Below, piece by piece: positions 9,321 to 16,547 of a DNA stretch of 64,000 nt. The notes under the pieces were generated by a model. That model saw only the letters and a list, made by a program, of their open reading frames with translations. It did not search any database and was not told where the DNA came from. A program made the position numbers and the translations under genes. Source of the stretch: Sphaerotilus uruguayifluvii (GTDB lineage Bacteria; Pseudomonadota; Gammaproteobacteria; Burkholderiales; Burkholderiaceae_C); contig NZ_JABSNM010000009.1 in assembly GCF_013294065.1 (NCBI RefSeq), positions 124,001 to 188,000 on the forward strand. Direction: 5' to 3'. Within the stretch, counting starts at the first letter, position 1, and each line of letters starts with the position of its first letter.

Positions 9321-9793
9321 GAAAGCTGGGCTCGGTTGCTGTCATGGGAATGTTGATGGGGTTCTGCTGCGGAGCCAGCGCGCTGGAACTGGCGGCGGCG
9401 CCTGATTGCAAGATTCTCCAGGAGTCAGGTGTCATGGCCGACGGCCAGGGGGGGCAGCGTCACAGGCTGGTGCTCGGTGAATGCAAGACGGTGCTGCGTG
9501 CATGGCTGGTGGACACCGGGGCCGTCAGTGCGCCTTTGGGTCCGGGCAAGGTCCTGGACGTGCACGAGTTCGGAAATGTCCGGACCGGCCTCAGTCTCGA
9601 CTTGTCAGCGGGAAACTGTTCGATCGGGCATCAGCCTCTCAAGCAGACCGTGCTGCTGCTCGCCACCTGGCGAGGCCGGAAAGAGATACGCAGGGGCAGC
9701 GGCATCGAGGAGGTCTGGCGAGCCGACATGAAAAGCCGCAAGCTGGTCGCGGTCGAGACGGCAAGAATGGTTTGCCGCGAAGACGAACCTTGA
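9317..9793 (+). CDS. Periplasmic small protein, candidate immunity to the M23 effector
   Basis: A 158-residue protein of no recognised family. It begins with a clear Sec signal peptide (MRKLGSVAVMGMLMGFCCGASA, likely cut before LELAA). The mature part holds four cysteines (in PDCKI, GECKT, GNCSI, MVCRE) that could form two disulfides, as expected for a periplasmic protein. Its ATG overlaps the TGA of the M23 peptidase gene (ATGA), so the two are co-translated. A periplasmic partner encoded immediately after a wall-degrading enzyme is what immunity against sister-cell attack would require. Function is inferred from position and targeting only. Confidence 0.75.
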   Translation: MRKLGSVAVMGMLMGFCCGASALELAAAPDCKILQESGVMADGQGGQRHRLVLGECKTVLRAWLVDTGAVSAPLGPGKVLDVHEFGNVRTGLSLDLSAGNCSIGHQPLKQTVLLLATWRGRKEIRRGSGIEEVWRADMKSRKLVAVETARMVCREDEP

Positions 9794-9806
9794 TCACACG
9801 GACCAG

Positions 9807-9826
9807 ATGACTTTCGTCGCTTTACG
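9807..9826 (+). promoter_or_regulatory. Dyad motif ATGAC-TTTC-GTC upstream of vgrG
   Basis: ATGACTTTCGTCGCTT lies 32 bases ahead of vgrG. Close copies occur at 27420, 29227, 29264, 34530, 34582 and 44730, each before a T6SS-island transcription unit. The core is a GAC-N4-GTC dyad. It may be a regulator site or promoter element; the bound factor is unknown. Confidence 0.5.
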
Positions 9827-9858
9827 CCCCCCGCGCGCTGTTCGACGATGGACTGACC

Positions 9859-12069
9859 ATGGCGCCGCCGATCGTCTTCCACTGCCCGCTGCCCCCCGCC
9901 GATCTGCTCTTCGAGTCGATGAGCGTCGAGGCGGGGCTGGGGCGCATCGGGGAGATGCGGCTGCATCTGCTGAGCCTGAAGCCGGATCTGGCGCCTGACG
10001 ACCTGCTCGGGCAGCCGGTGCGGGTGGAGCTGGTGCTGCGCGATGGCAGCCTGCGGCACTGGAGCGGGCACTGCATCCGCTTCGGGCTGGGCAAGCCGAG
10101 CGGGCGGCACTACGGCTACGACATGACGGTGCGGCCCTGGCCCTGGTTCCTGACCCGCACCAGCGACTGCCGCATCTTCCAGGACCTCTCGGTGCCGGAC
10201 ATCGTCAGGCAGGTGCTGGCCGACCATGCGGTGGCGAAGACGGATTTCAGGCTCTTCCGCAGCTATGCCCCGCGGGGCTACTGCGTGCAGTACCGCGAGA
10301 GCGACTTCGACTTCATCGCCCGGCTGCTCGAACAGGAGGGCATCAGCTGGTTCTTCCAGCATGACGCCGGCGGCGCGACCCTGGTGCTGGTCGATGCGGC
10401 CGGGGCGCATGATCCGGCGCCCGGGGCCGAGCGCATCGCCTACTACGACGTGCCGGGCCAGGCGCCGCCGGACGTCGACTGCCTGTGGGACTGGAGCTTC
10501 AGCCACGGCGTGCGCACCGGGCGCATCGCGCTGACCGACTACGACTTCGAGCGCCCGTCGGCCAGCCTGCGGGTCAGCCGGGAGCGCAGCCGCAGCCACG
10601 AGCAGGCCGACCTCGAGCGCTTCGACTATCCCGGGCTCTACCGGGTGACCGGCGACGGCGAGCAGTACGCCGACAACCGCCTCGACGAGCAGCAGGCCCG
10701 CCATGCCGGCGCCCGAGGCACGACCAGCGCGCAGTCGCTGGCCGAGGGCTGCCGCTTCACGCTCGAGCGCCATCCGCGCGACGACCAGAACACCGACTAC
10801 CTCGTCACCGCGATCCGCACCCGGCTGCACCTCGATGCCTACGAATCCGGCAGCACCGGCGGCACCGAGCTGAGCAGCCAGATCGAGGTCATCCCGCATG
10901 CCCAGCAGTTCCGCCCGCCGCGCCTGACCCCGAAGCCCTTCGTGCAGGGCCCGCAGACCGCGGTCGTCGTCGGCCCGGCCGGCGAGGAGATCCACACCGA
11001 CAAGTACGGCCGTGTCAAGGTGCAGTTCCACTGGGACCGCTACGGCAGGAAGAACGAGAAGAGCTCGTGCTGGATCCGCGTCTCGCACCCGTGGGCGGGA
11101 AAGAACTTCGGCGCCATCCACATCCCGCGCATCGGCCAGGAGGTGGTGGTGAGCTTTCTCGAAGGCGACCCGGACCAGCCGCTGATCACCGGGCGGGTCT
11201 ACAACGCCGAGCAGATGCCGCCGTGGGACCTGCCGGCGAACATGACGCAGAGCGGGATCCTGACGCGCTCATCGAAGGGCGGCGGCTACGCCAATGCCAA
11301 CGCGATCCGGTTCGAGGACAAGAAAGGCGCCGAGCAGCTGTGGATCCATGCCGAGAAGAACCAGGACATCGAGGTCGAGAACGACGAGACGCACTGGGTC
11401 GGGCATGACCGCAGCAAGACCATCGACCACGACGAGACGGTGCTGGTGAAGAACGACCGCACCGAGACGGTGGGGCGGCACGAGACGATCGCGATCGGGG
11501 TCAACCGGACCGAGACGGTCGGCTCGAACGAGACCATCACGATCGGCGCGAACCGGACCGAGACCGTCGGGGCTAACGAGACGATCACCATCGGCGCCAG
11601 CCGCACGATCACGGTGGCCGCCAGCGAGACGGCGACGGTGGCGCTGCAGCGCACTCACACCGTCGGCATCAACGAGACGATCGCCATCGGCGCGGCACAG
11701 GAGATCGCCATCGGCGCGATGCAGGTGGTGGCGGTCGGCGCCAGCCAGTCGACCTCGGTGGGCGGCAGCCAGAGCACGTCCGTCAGCGCGAACCGCAGCG
11801 TCGAGGTGGGCGGCAATCAGAGCACCGCGGTCGGCAAGGGCCGCAGCGCCCAGGTCGGCAACGACGATGCGGTCAAGGTGGGCAAGAACTTCGTTCTTGA
11901 TGCGGGCGACTCGATCACGCTGAAGACCGGCAGCGCCAGCATCACGATGAAGAAGGACGGGACGATCGTTCTCAAGGGCAAGGACATCACGATCGATGGC
12001 TCGGGCAAGGTCAATGTCAAGGCCAGCGGGGACATCGTGATGAAGGGATCGAAGATCCTGCAGAACTGA
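9859..12069 (+). CDS. vgrG: T6SS spike protein VgrG
   Basis: A 736-residue VgrG, the trimeric spike that caps the Hcp tube. The gp27-like module fills residues 1 to about 370 (with YCVQYRESDFDFIARLLEQEGI), the gp5-like OB fold about 380-470 (GRVKVQFHWDRYG, SCWIRVSHPWAGKNFGAIH, IPRIGQEVVVSFLEGDPDQP), and the gp5-like/DUF2345 beta-helix the rest. From about residue 510 to 675 a repeat of about 8 residues of the type xRTETVGxNETITIG continues, which would give a long needle. No enzymatic extension is present: the protein ends in a DUF2345-like GSASITMKKDGTIVLKG/KDITIDGSG segment. The downstream DUF6484, DUF2169 and DUF4150 genes are likely its cargo-loading partners. Confidence 0.96.
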   Translation: MAPPIVFHCPLPPADLLFESMSVEAGLGRIGEMRLHLLSLKPDLAPDDLLGQPVRVELVLRDGSLRHWSGHCIRFGLGKPSGRHYGYDMTVRPWPWFLTRTSDCRIFQDLSVPDIVRQVLADHAVAKTDFRLFRSYAPRGYCVQYRESDFDFIARLLEQEGISWFFQHDAGGATLVLVDAAGAHDPAPGAERIAYYDVPGQAPPDVDCLWDWSFSHGVRTGRIALTDYDFERPSASLRVSRERSRSHEQADLERFDYPGLYRVTGDGEQYADNRLDEQQARHAGARGTTSAQSLAEGCRFTLERHPRDDQNTDYLVTAIRTRLHLDAYESGSTGGTELSSQIEVIPHAQQFRPPRLTPKPFVQGPQTAVVVGPAGEEIHTDKYGRVKVQFHWDRYGRKNEKSSCWIRVSHPWAGKNFGAIHIPRIGQEVVVSFLEGDPDQPLITGRVYNAEQMPPWDLPANMTQSGILTRSSKGGGYANANAIRFEDKKGAEQLWIHAEKNQDIEVENDETHWVGHDRSKTIDHDETVLVKNDRTETVGRHETIAIGVNRTETVGSNETITIGANRTETVGANETITIGASRTITVAASETATVALQRTHTVGINETIAIGAAQEIAIGAMQVVAVGASQSTSVGGSQSTSVSANRSVEVGGNQSTAVGKGRSAQVGNDDAVKVGKNFVLDAGDSITLKTGSASITMKKDGTIVLKGKDITIDGSGKVNVKASGDIVMKGSKILQN

Positions 12070-12078
12070 GGGACGCTC

Positions 12079-12564
12079 ATGAGTGCAGTGGATACAGCGG
12101 AGATCGACGCGGTCCAGGAGGCGGCCTCACCCCCCCTACAGGGCGTGTGGGTGGGCGAATTGCTGGCGGTGGCACCTGATGAGGACATGACGGCGCTGGT
12201 GCTGATGCCCGCGGTGCGGTCCGGGGCGGTTCTCCGTGCACGCAGCACGGTGGATCTGCATGGCGCGCACATCGGGCATCAGGTCGTGGTGATGTTCGAG
12301 CAGGGCGATGCGGACCGACCCATCGTCATGGGTGTGATCAGAGGCCGGCCGGGCTGGCCATTGCCGACCCCGCCCGCTCAGGTCGAGGTGGATGCCGACG
12401 GTGACCGGATGGTGGTGCAGGCGCGCGAGCAACTGGTGCTGCGCTGCGGGAAGGCGAGCATCACCTTGACCAAGGCAGGCAAGGTGCTGATCCAGGGCGC
12501 CTACGTGTCCAGTCGGTCCAGCGGCGTGAACCGGATCAAGGGCGGCTCGGTGCAGCTCAACTGA
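12079..12564 (+). CDS. DUF6484-type protein downstream of vgrG
   Basis: A 161-residue protein resembling the DUF6484 family found next to vgrG genes. It has an OB-like segment (GVWVGELLAVAPDED to GHQVVVMFEQGDADRPIVMGVI) like the gp5 domain of VgrG, and a C-terminal beta segment (LRCGKASITLTKAGKVLIQGAYVSSRSSGVNRIKGGSVQ) similar to a DUF2345 end. It may bind the VgrG tip or act as a short spike extension or adaptor; its biochemical role is not established. GAGGGA precedes the start nine bases after vgrG ends, and the same transcript continues into the DUF2169 gene. Confidence 0.8.
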   Translation: MSAVDTAEIDAVQEAASPPLQGVWVGELLAVAPDEDMTALVLMPAVRSGAVLRARSTVDLHGAHIGHQVVVMFEQGDADRPIVMGVIRGRPGWPLPTPPAQVEVDADGDRMVVQAREQLVLRCGKASITLTKAGKVLIQGAYVSSRSSGVNRIKGGSVQLN

Positions 12565-12589
12565 ATTCACCGACAAGGCCGCTTCGCCC

Positions 12590-13696
12590 ATGGAACTGAT
12601 CAATTCCACTCGCATGCTGGCCGGCTACAACCTGGGGCTGGCGCCGAGCGGGCGGGAGTCGCTGGTGGTGGTGATCAAGGGCACCTTCGTGCTGCCGAAG
12701 CCGGACGAGGCGGTGCGGCTGCACGATCAGCAACTGCCGCTGGTGATGGCCGACACGTTCACGGGGGCGCCGGGTCTGTCCGCGCCAGTCCATGAGGTCG
12801 ATTTCGCTCCATGCAAGCCGGCCTGCGATGTTCTGCTTGTCGGCAGCGCCCACGCACCGCAAGGCCGCCCGACCCATCGCACTGACGTGATCCTGCGCGT
12901 CGGGCCGATGCTCAAGCGCTTCGATGTCGTCGGCGACCGCGTCTGGCAGGCGGGGCTCACCGGCATCCGCGTGTCCGACCCGCAGGCGTTCGTGCGACAG
13001 CCGATCTCGTATGACGTGGCGTTCGGTGGCGTCGATCAGGCGTCCGAGGATCCGGCGGATCACGATGCCTACATGGCCAATCCGGTCGGTCGCGGCTTTC
13101 ACCGGCACCTGAAGACCGACTGGGTCGATGGCCGGCCGCTGCCGAACACGGAGGTCATCGGGCAACCGGTCCAGTGGCCGACCGACGCCTATGCGCCGAT
13201 GGCGTTCGGACCGCTCGGGCGGGGCTGGTCGTCGCGGTCGGTGTTTGCCGGCACCTATGACCAGCACTGGCTGGACCACGAGTTTCCTTTCCTGCCGCAT
13301 GACTTCGACGAGCGCTATTTCCAGGCTGCGCCGCTCGATCAGCAGATTCCCCACAGCCGCACGCCGATGGAGGTCGCGATGCGCCACCTGACGCCCGACG
13401 GCCTGCGCCATTTCGTGCTGCCGCACTTCGACGCGCCGGTGCATGTGTTCCCGAAGAAAGGCGAGCGGGAGGACTACCTCGCCACGCTCGACACCCTCGT
13501 GTTCGAGCCGGACCAGGAGCGTTTCACGATGACATGGCGAGTCAACCGGCCGCTCAAGCGCAACCTGTTCGAGGTCGCGCAGGTGCTGGTGGGCAAGAAG
13601 GGCCGCGAGTGGTGGCAGCAGCGCGAGCAGGTGGCGTTCCCGATCCCGGTCGTGATGGTGCCGATGCCACGCGAGCCCGAGGAGACCACGGGATGA
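12590..13696 (+). CDS. DUF2169 T6SS adaptor/chaperone-like protein
   Basis: A 368-residue DUF2169 protein. Members are encoded between vgrG and PAAR-like effectors and are regarded as adaptors that load effectors on the spike. Family blocks include the N-terminal SLVVVIKGTFVLPKP, YDVAFGGVDQ with the following NPVGRGFH, and WSSRSVFAGTYDQHWLDHEF with FLPHDFDERYFQAAPLDQQI. No signal peptide or membrane segment is seen, so it acts in the cytoplasm. The stop overlaps the next start (ATGA). The likely client is the DUF4150 toxin two genes downstream, by analogy to other clusters. Confidence 0.88.
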   Translation: MELINSTRMLAGYNLGLAPSGRESLVVVIKGTFVLPKPDEAVRLHDQQLPLVMADTFTGAPGLSAPVHEVDFAPCKPACDVLLVGSAHAPQGRPTHRTDVILRVGPMLKRFDVVGDRVWQAGLTGIRVSDPQAFVRQPISYDVAFGGVDQASEDPADHDAYMANPVGRGFHRHLKTDWVDGRPLPNTEVIGQPVQWPTDAYAPMAFGPLGRGWSSRSVFAGTYDQHWLDHEFPFLPHDFDERYFQAAPLDQQIPHSRTPMEVAMRHLTPDGLRHFVLPHFDAPVHVFPKKGEREDYLATLDTLVFEPDQERFTMTWRVNRPLKRNLFEVAQVLVGKKGREWWQQREQVAFPIPVVMVPMPREPEETTG

Positions 13697-14730
13697 GCGC
13701 TCCTTCGCATGGGCAGCCCCTGGCGATCGGCCGCACCGGGCTGGTCACGTCGGTCGGGCTGAGTGCGCCGGCTGCGTGTGCCGCCATCCGCGCCAAGCTG
13801 ACCAACCCGAGCGAGACACGCTTCATCGACTCGCATGGCGAGTGGATCATGGCGCACCAGGTGCCGCTCGACGCGCCGTGGCGGGGCCGTACCAAGCTGG
13901 TGAAGATGGCGGCGCTGGCGGTGGACGAGGTGCTGGTGGAGGTGCCGCGGGTGGCGTGGGCGGGCCTGCCGCTGCTGCTGTGCGTGGCCGAGGCGGACCG
14001 GCCGGGGCGGCTGGACGGGCTGGATGACCTGCTGTTCACCGAGTTGCAGGCCGAACTGGACACGCGCTTTCACCCGGCGTCGGTGGTGGTCGCACACGGG
14101 CGGGTGGCGGTGGCGGTGGCGCTGCTCAAGGCGCGGGCGCTGATCTGGCAGGGCGGTTTCGAGCAGGTGCTGATTGCCGCGACCGACAGCCTGCTGACCT
14201 GGCCGACGCTCAGCCATTACGAGCGCGAAGACCGGCTGCTCACGCCGACCAACTCGAACGGGTTCATGCCGGGCGAGGGAGCGGGGGCCTTGCTGGTGCG
14301 GCGACCGGCCGAGGGGGACGAACTGATCGTGTCCGGCCTGGGTTTCGGCGTCGAGAAGGCGCACCTCACCTCGGACGAACCGCTGCGTGCCGAGGGCCTG
14401 TCGACGGCGATCAAGGCGGCGCTGGCCGAGGCGGGCGTGGCGATGCACGACATGGATTTCCGCATCACTGATCTGTCCGGCGAGCAGTTCTATTTCAAGG
14501 AGGCGGCGCTGGCCCTGTCGCGCACGCTGCGCCAGCGCAAGGAGGAATTTGACCTCTGGCACCCGGCGGAATGCACGGGCGAGCCGGGCGCGGTGGCGGG
14601 GGTGTCGATCCTGGCGCTGGCGGACGCGGCCTGCCGCAAGCGCTACACCAAAGGCCCGGCGATCGTCGCGCACATGGGCAACGATGCGGGCCAGCGGGCG
14701 GCGCTGACCTTGCACTGGCGGGGGCGCTGA
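13693..14730 (+). CDS. Ketosynthase-like (thiolase-fold) T6SS-associated protein, probably non-catalytic
   Basis: A 345-residue protein with thiolase-fold beta-ketoacyl synthase traits: the EGAGALLVRR motif, the GEPGAVAGVSILALA segment (place of the second His in KAS) and a C-terminal HMGNDAGQRAALTL segment in the place of NSFGFGG. It is shorter than FabF (about 410). The nucleophile motif (TACSSG in FabF) aligns with VVAHGRVAVAVAL, which has no cysteine, and the GTSTPAGD histidine motif is absent. Acyl condensation is therefore unlikely. Such genes recur between DUF2169 and DUF4150 genes in T6SS cargo operons; a chaperone-like role is an inference. Both ends overlap neighbours by four bases. 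Confidence 0.75.
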   Translation: MSAPSHGQPLAIGRTGLVTSVGLSAPAACAAIRAKLTNPSETRFIDSHGEWIMAHQVPLDAPWRGRTKLVKMAALAVDEVLVEVPRVAWAGLPLLLCVAEADRPGRLDGLDDLLFTELQAELDTRFHPASVVVAHGRVAVAVALLKARALIWQGGFEQVLIAATDSLLTWPTLSHYEREDRLLTPTNSNGFMPGEGAGALLVRRPAEGDELIVSGLGFGVEKAHLTSDEPLRAEGLSTAIKAALAEAGVAMHDMDFRITDLSGEQFYFKEAALALSRTLRQRKEEFDLWHPAECTGEPGAVAGVSILALADAACRKRYTKGPAIVAHMGNDAGQRAALTLHWRGR

Positions 14731-15653
14731 TGGCCAATCAGGTGTTTGCCAATGGAATGGAGGTGTCCTGCAAGGCGGCCGATGGCAAGTCGATCTGCGC
14801 GTTTCCGGATGTGTGCTTCACGCCGCCGCAGACGCCCGCGACGCCGCCGGGAGTGCCGATCCCGTATCCGAACACCGGACTGGCCTCGGACACGAGCGAC
14901 GGCTCGACCACGGTGAAGATCTCCGGGCAGGAGGTGATGCTCAAGAACAAGAGTTATTTCAAAAAGAGCACGGGGGATGAGGCGGGGTGCGCGCCGATGA
15001 AGGGGGTGGTGACGCACAAGATCACGGGGAAGGTTTACTTCACGGCATGGTCGATGGATGTGAAGGTGGAGGGGGAGAATGTCGTCCGGCACCTAGACCT
15101 GACCACCCATAACCACGGGTCCACGGCCAATGAAGGCATTCCATTTCCGCATCTCGACCAGATGTTTGTCGGCGGGTCTTCGTGCCAGAGCATCTTTGCC
15201 GCCGAGCACATCAATGTTCATCGGCATGGCAGCAAGAATTGCCCGGATGGCTACGAATCCGATCATATTCTGCAAAATGCCTGCTTCGAGAACAGCCGAG
15301 GCGGCGGTGGCATAACTTCCTGCCCAAAATACAAGGTGAATGACGCTCCGTGCATCTGCCTGAAAGGGGCCAGCACGGATGCCGGGACGCAACATTACAA
15401 AAAGACGCAGGCCCAGGTTTCCATGCAAAGAAAATGGAAAGGCAGCAAGAGCGTTTCCTACCAGGCCGTGCGGGACGCCAACCTGAAAGCTGTTGCGGAT
15501 TCCCGATCAACTCAGCCAAGCGACGCGGCCAAATCGTGTTTGAAAATGGTGGTAGACCATTATTTCAAGGAATATTTGGAGCTGGCGGATGGGGATCCTG
15601 TGCGTGTTCCACGCAGCGGGAAATTCCGGCGCCCGCCGGGCATGGCTAGGTGA
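14730..15653 (+). CDS. DUF4150 PAAR-like protein with C-terminal HNH-like toxin domain
   Basis: A 307-residue protein. Residues 1 to about 115 form a DUF4150 (PAAR-like) domain (MANQVFANGMEVSCKAADGK, VCFTPPQTPATPPGVPIPYPN, TVKISGQEVMLKNKSYF), which would sit on the VgrG tip. From about residue 130 a Cys/His-rich tail follows with HINVHRHG, GYESDHILQNACF, NAPCICLKG and GTQHYKKTQ. The SDHxLQ...GTxH pattern resembles HNH/endonuclease VII-type toxins. The tail is clearly less GC-rich than the head, as in polymorphic toxins whose tails are exchanged. The gene ends directly against its presumed immunity gene. The PAAR-like call is strong; nuclease activity is inferred from the motif. Confidence 0.8.
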   Translation: MANQVFANGMEVSCKAADGKSICAFPDVCFTPPQTPATPPGVPIPYPNTGLASDTSDGSTTVKISGQEVMLKNKSYFKKSTGDEAGCAPMKGVVTHKITGKVYFTAWSMDVKVEGENVVRHLDLTTHNHGSTANEGIPFPHLDQMFVGGSSCQSIFAAEHINVHRHGSKNCPDGYESDHILQNACFENSRGGGGITSCPKYKVNDAPCICLKGASTDAGTQHYKKTQAQVSMQRKWKGSKSVSYQAVRDANLKAVADSRSTQPSDAAKSCLKMVVDHYFKEYLELADGDPVRVPRSGKFRRPPGMAR

Positions 15654-15665
15654 ATGGAGCAGCGT

Positions 15666-16538
15666 ATGGCAAGTCAGGACGAGAACGATGCTGGCCAAGA
15701 TGGCTGGACGTGGACCGCAGCGCCGGCGATCCCGCTGGAGGATGGTGGTCTGCTGGTCAAACTGCTGGCGTACGACGGGGAGTTTCCTGTGTCCTATGTT
15801 TACGAGCATAGCGGTGTGCATGGCGAACCCGTCCTGCTGTACGACGTGGATACGTGGCTGTCCGACCTGTGGCTGGCACCTGATGGAACCCTTTTGGCCG
15901 CCGGTGAAGCGGGGCAATTGCATGTCCGTACCGGGACGCGGTGGCGGGTGCTCCAGTCGCCGACCGAAGGAATGCTGACGGGGGTCTGGGCGGATGAGAA
16001 TTCCGTGTGCTACATCGCGTCGGAGGAGGGGTTGATGCGTTATCAGCGGGGCCAGTTTGCCCTTTTGGCATCGGGACCCGACCTGTTCGTGGAAGCCGTG
16101 CGGGGGACGGTGGACGGCCATCGACTATATGCGATCGGGCGGGCCGGCCTGTTCCTGTACACCCACGGGGGAAATTGGGTCCGGGACCATTTGCCGACGA
16201 ATGTCAATTTGAATGGAGTCTGCGTGGCCGCTGACGGCACGGTCCATGTCGTTGGTGACGCAGGGGTCGTGCTGTCGGGAGGGCCGGGGCAGTGGACGAT
16301 TCTGGATTCTGATCTGGAGGACTGCCTAGACGTGGTCGATTTCCAGGGCGCGGTTTACGTTGGCACCAGCCAGGGGGTGTTCAAGATGCTCGATGAGGCC
16401 TTGGTGCCCGTGCTGCCGGGGGTTGCCGCCTTGCGGTTGCGGGTGTGTTCCGGCTATCTATGCGTGTCCGGGGGGCTTTCTTTTCACCGATTCGACGGCG
16501 TGGCCTGGGACAGTCGCCATTACATCGTCGGTTCCTGA
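15666..16538 (+). CDS. Beta-propeller-like protein, candidate immunity protein
   Basis: About 290 residues without an assignable family. Short repeats of the type LYDVDTWLSDLWLAPDGTLLAAGEAG, LTGVWADENSVCYIASEEG, LNGVCVAADGTVHVVGDAG and VVDFQGAVYVGTSQG suggest a beta-propeller of about six or seven blades. No signal peptide is visible, so it should be cytosolic, where immunity to a nuclease would be needed. An ATG at 15654 abuts the toxin stop, but GGAG at 15657-15660 favours the ATG at 15666. The gene is less GC-rich than the T6SS core genes, like the toxin tail. Immunity is inferred from position only. Confidence 0.65.
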   Translation: MASQDENDAGQDGWTWTAAPAIPLEDGGLLVKLLAYDGEFPVSYVYEHSGVHGEPVLLYDVDTWLSDLWLAPDGTLLAAGEAGQLHVRTGTRWRVLQSPTEGMLTGVWADENSVCYIASEEGLMRYQRGQFALLASGPDLFVEAVRGTVDGHRLYAIGRAGLFLYTHGGNWVRDHLPTNVNLNGVCVAADGTVHVVGDAGVVLSGGPGQWTILDSDLEDCLDVVDFQGAVYVGTSQGVFKMLDEALVPVLPGVAALRLRVCSGYLCVSGGLSFHRFDGVAWDSRHYIVGS

Positions 16539-16547
16539 CGCCTTCGG

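Noticed and set aside
11380-11890. Direct repeats that could suggest a CRISPR-like or satellite array
   Set aside because: They are in-frame codons for the VgrG beta-helix units, with period 21-24 bases and no spacers.
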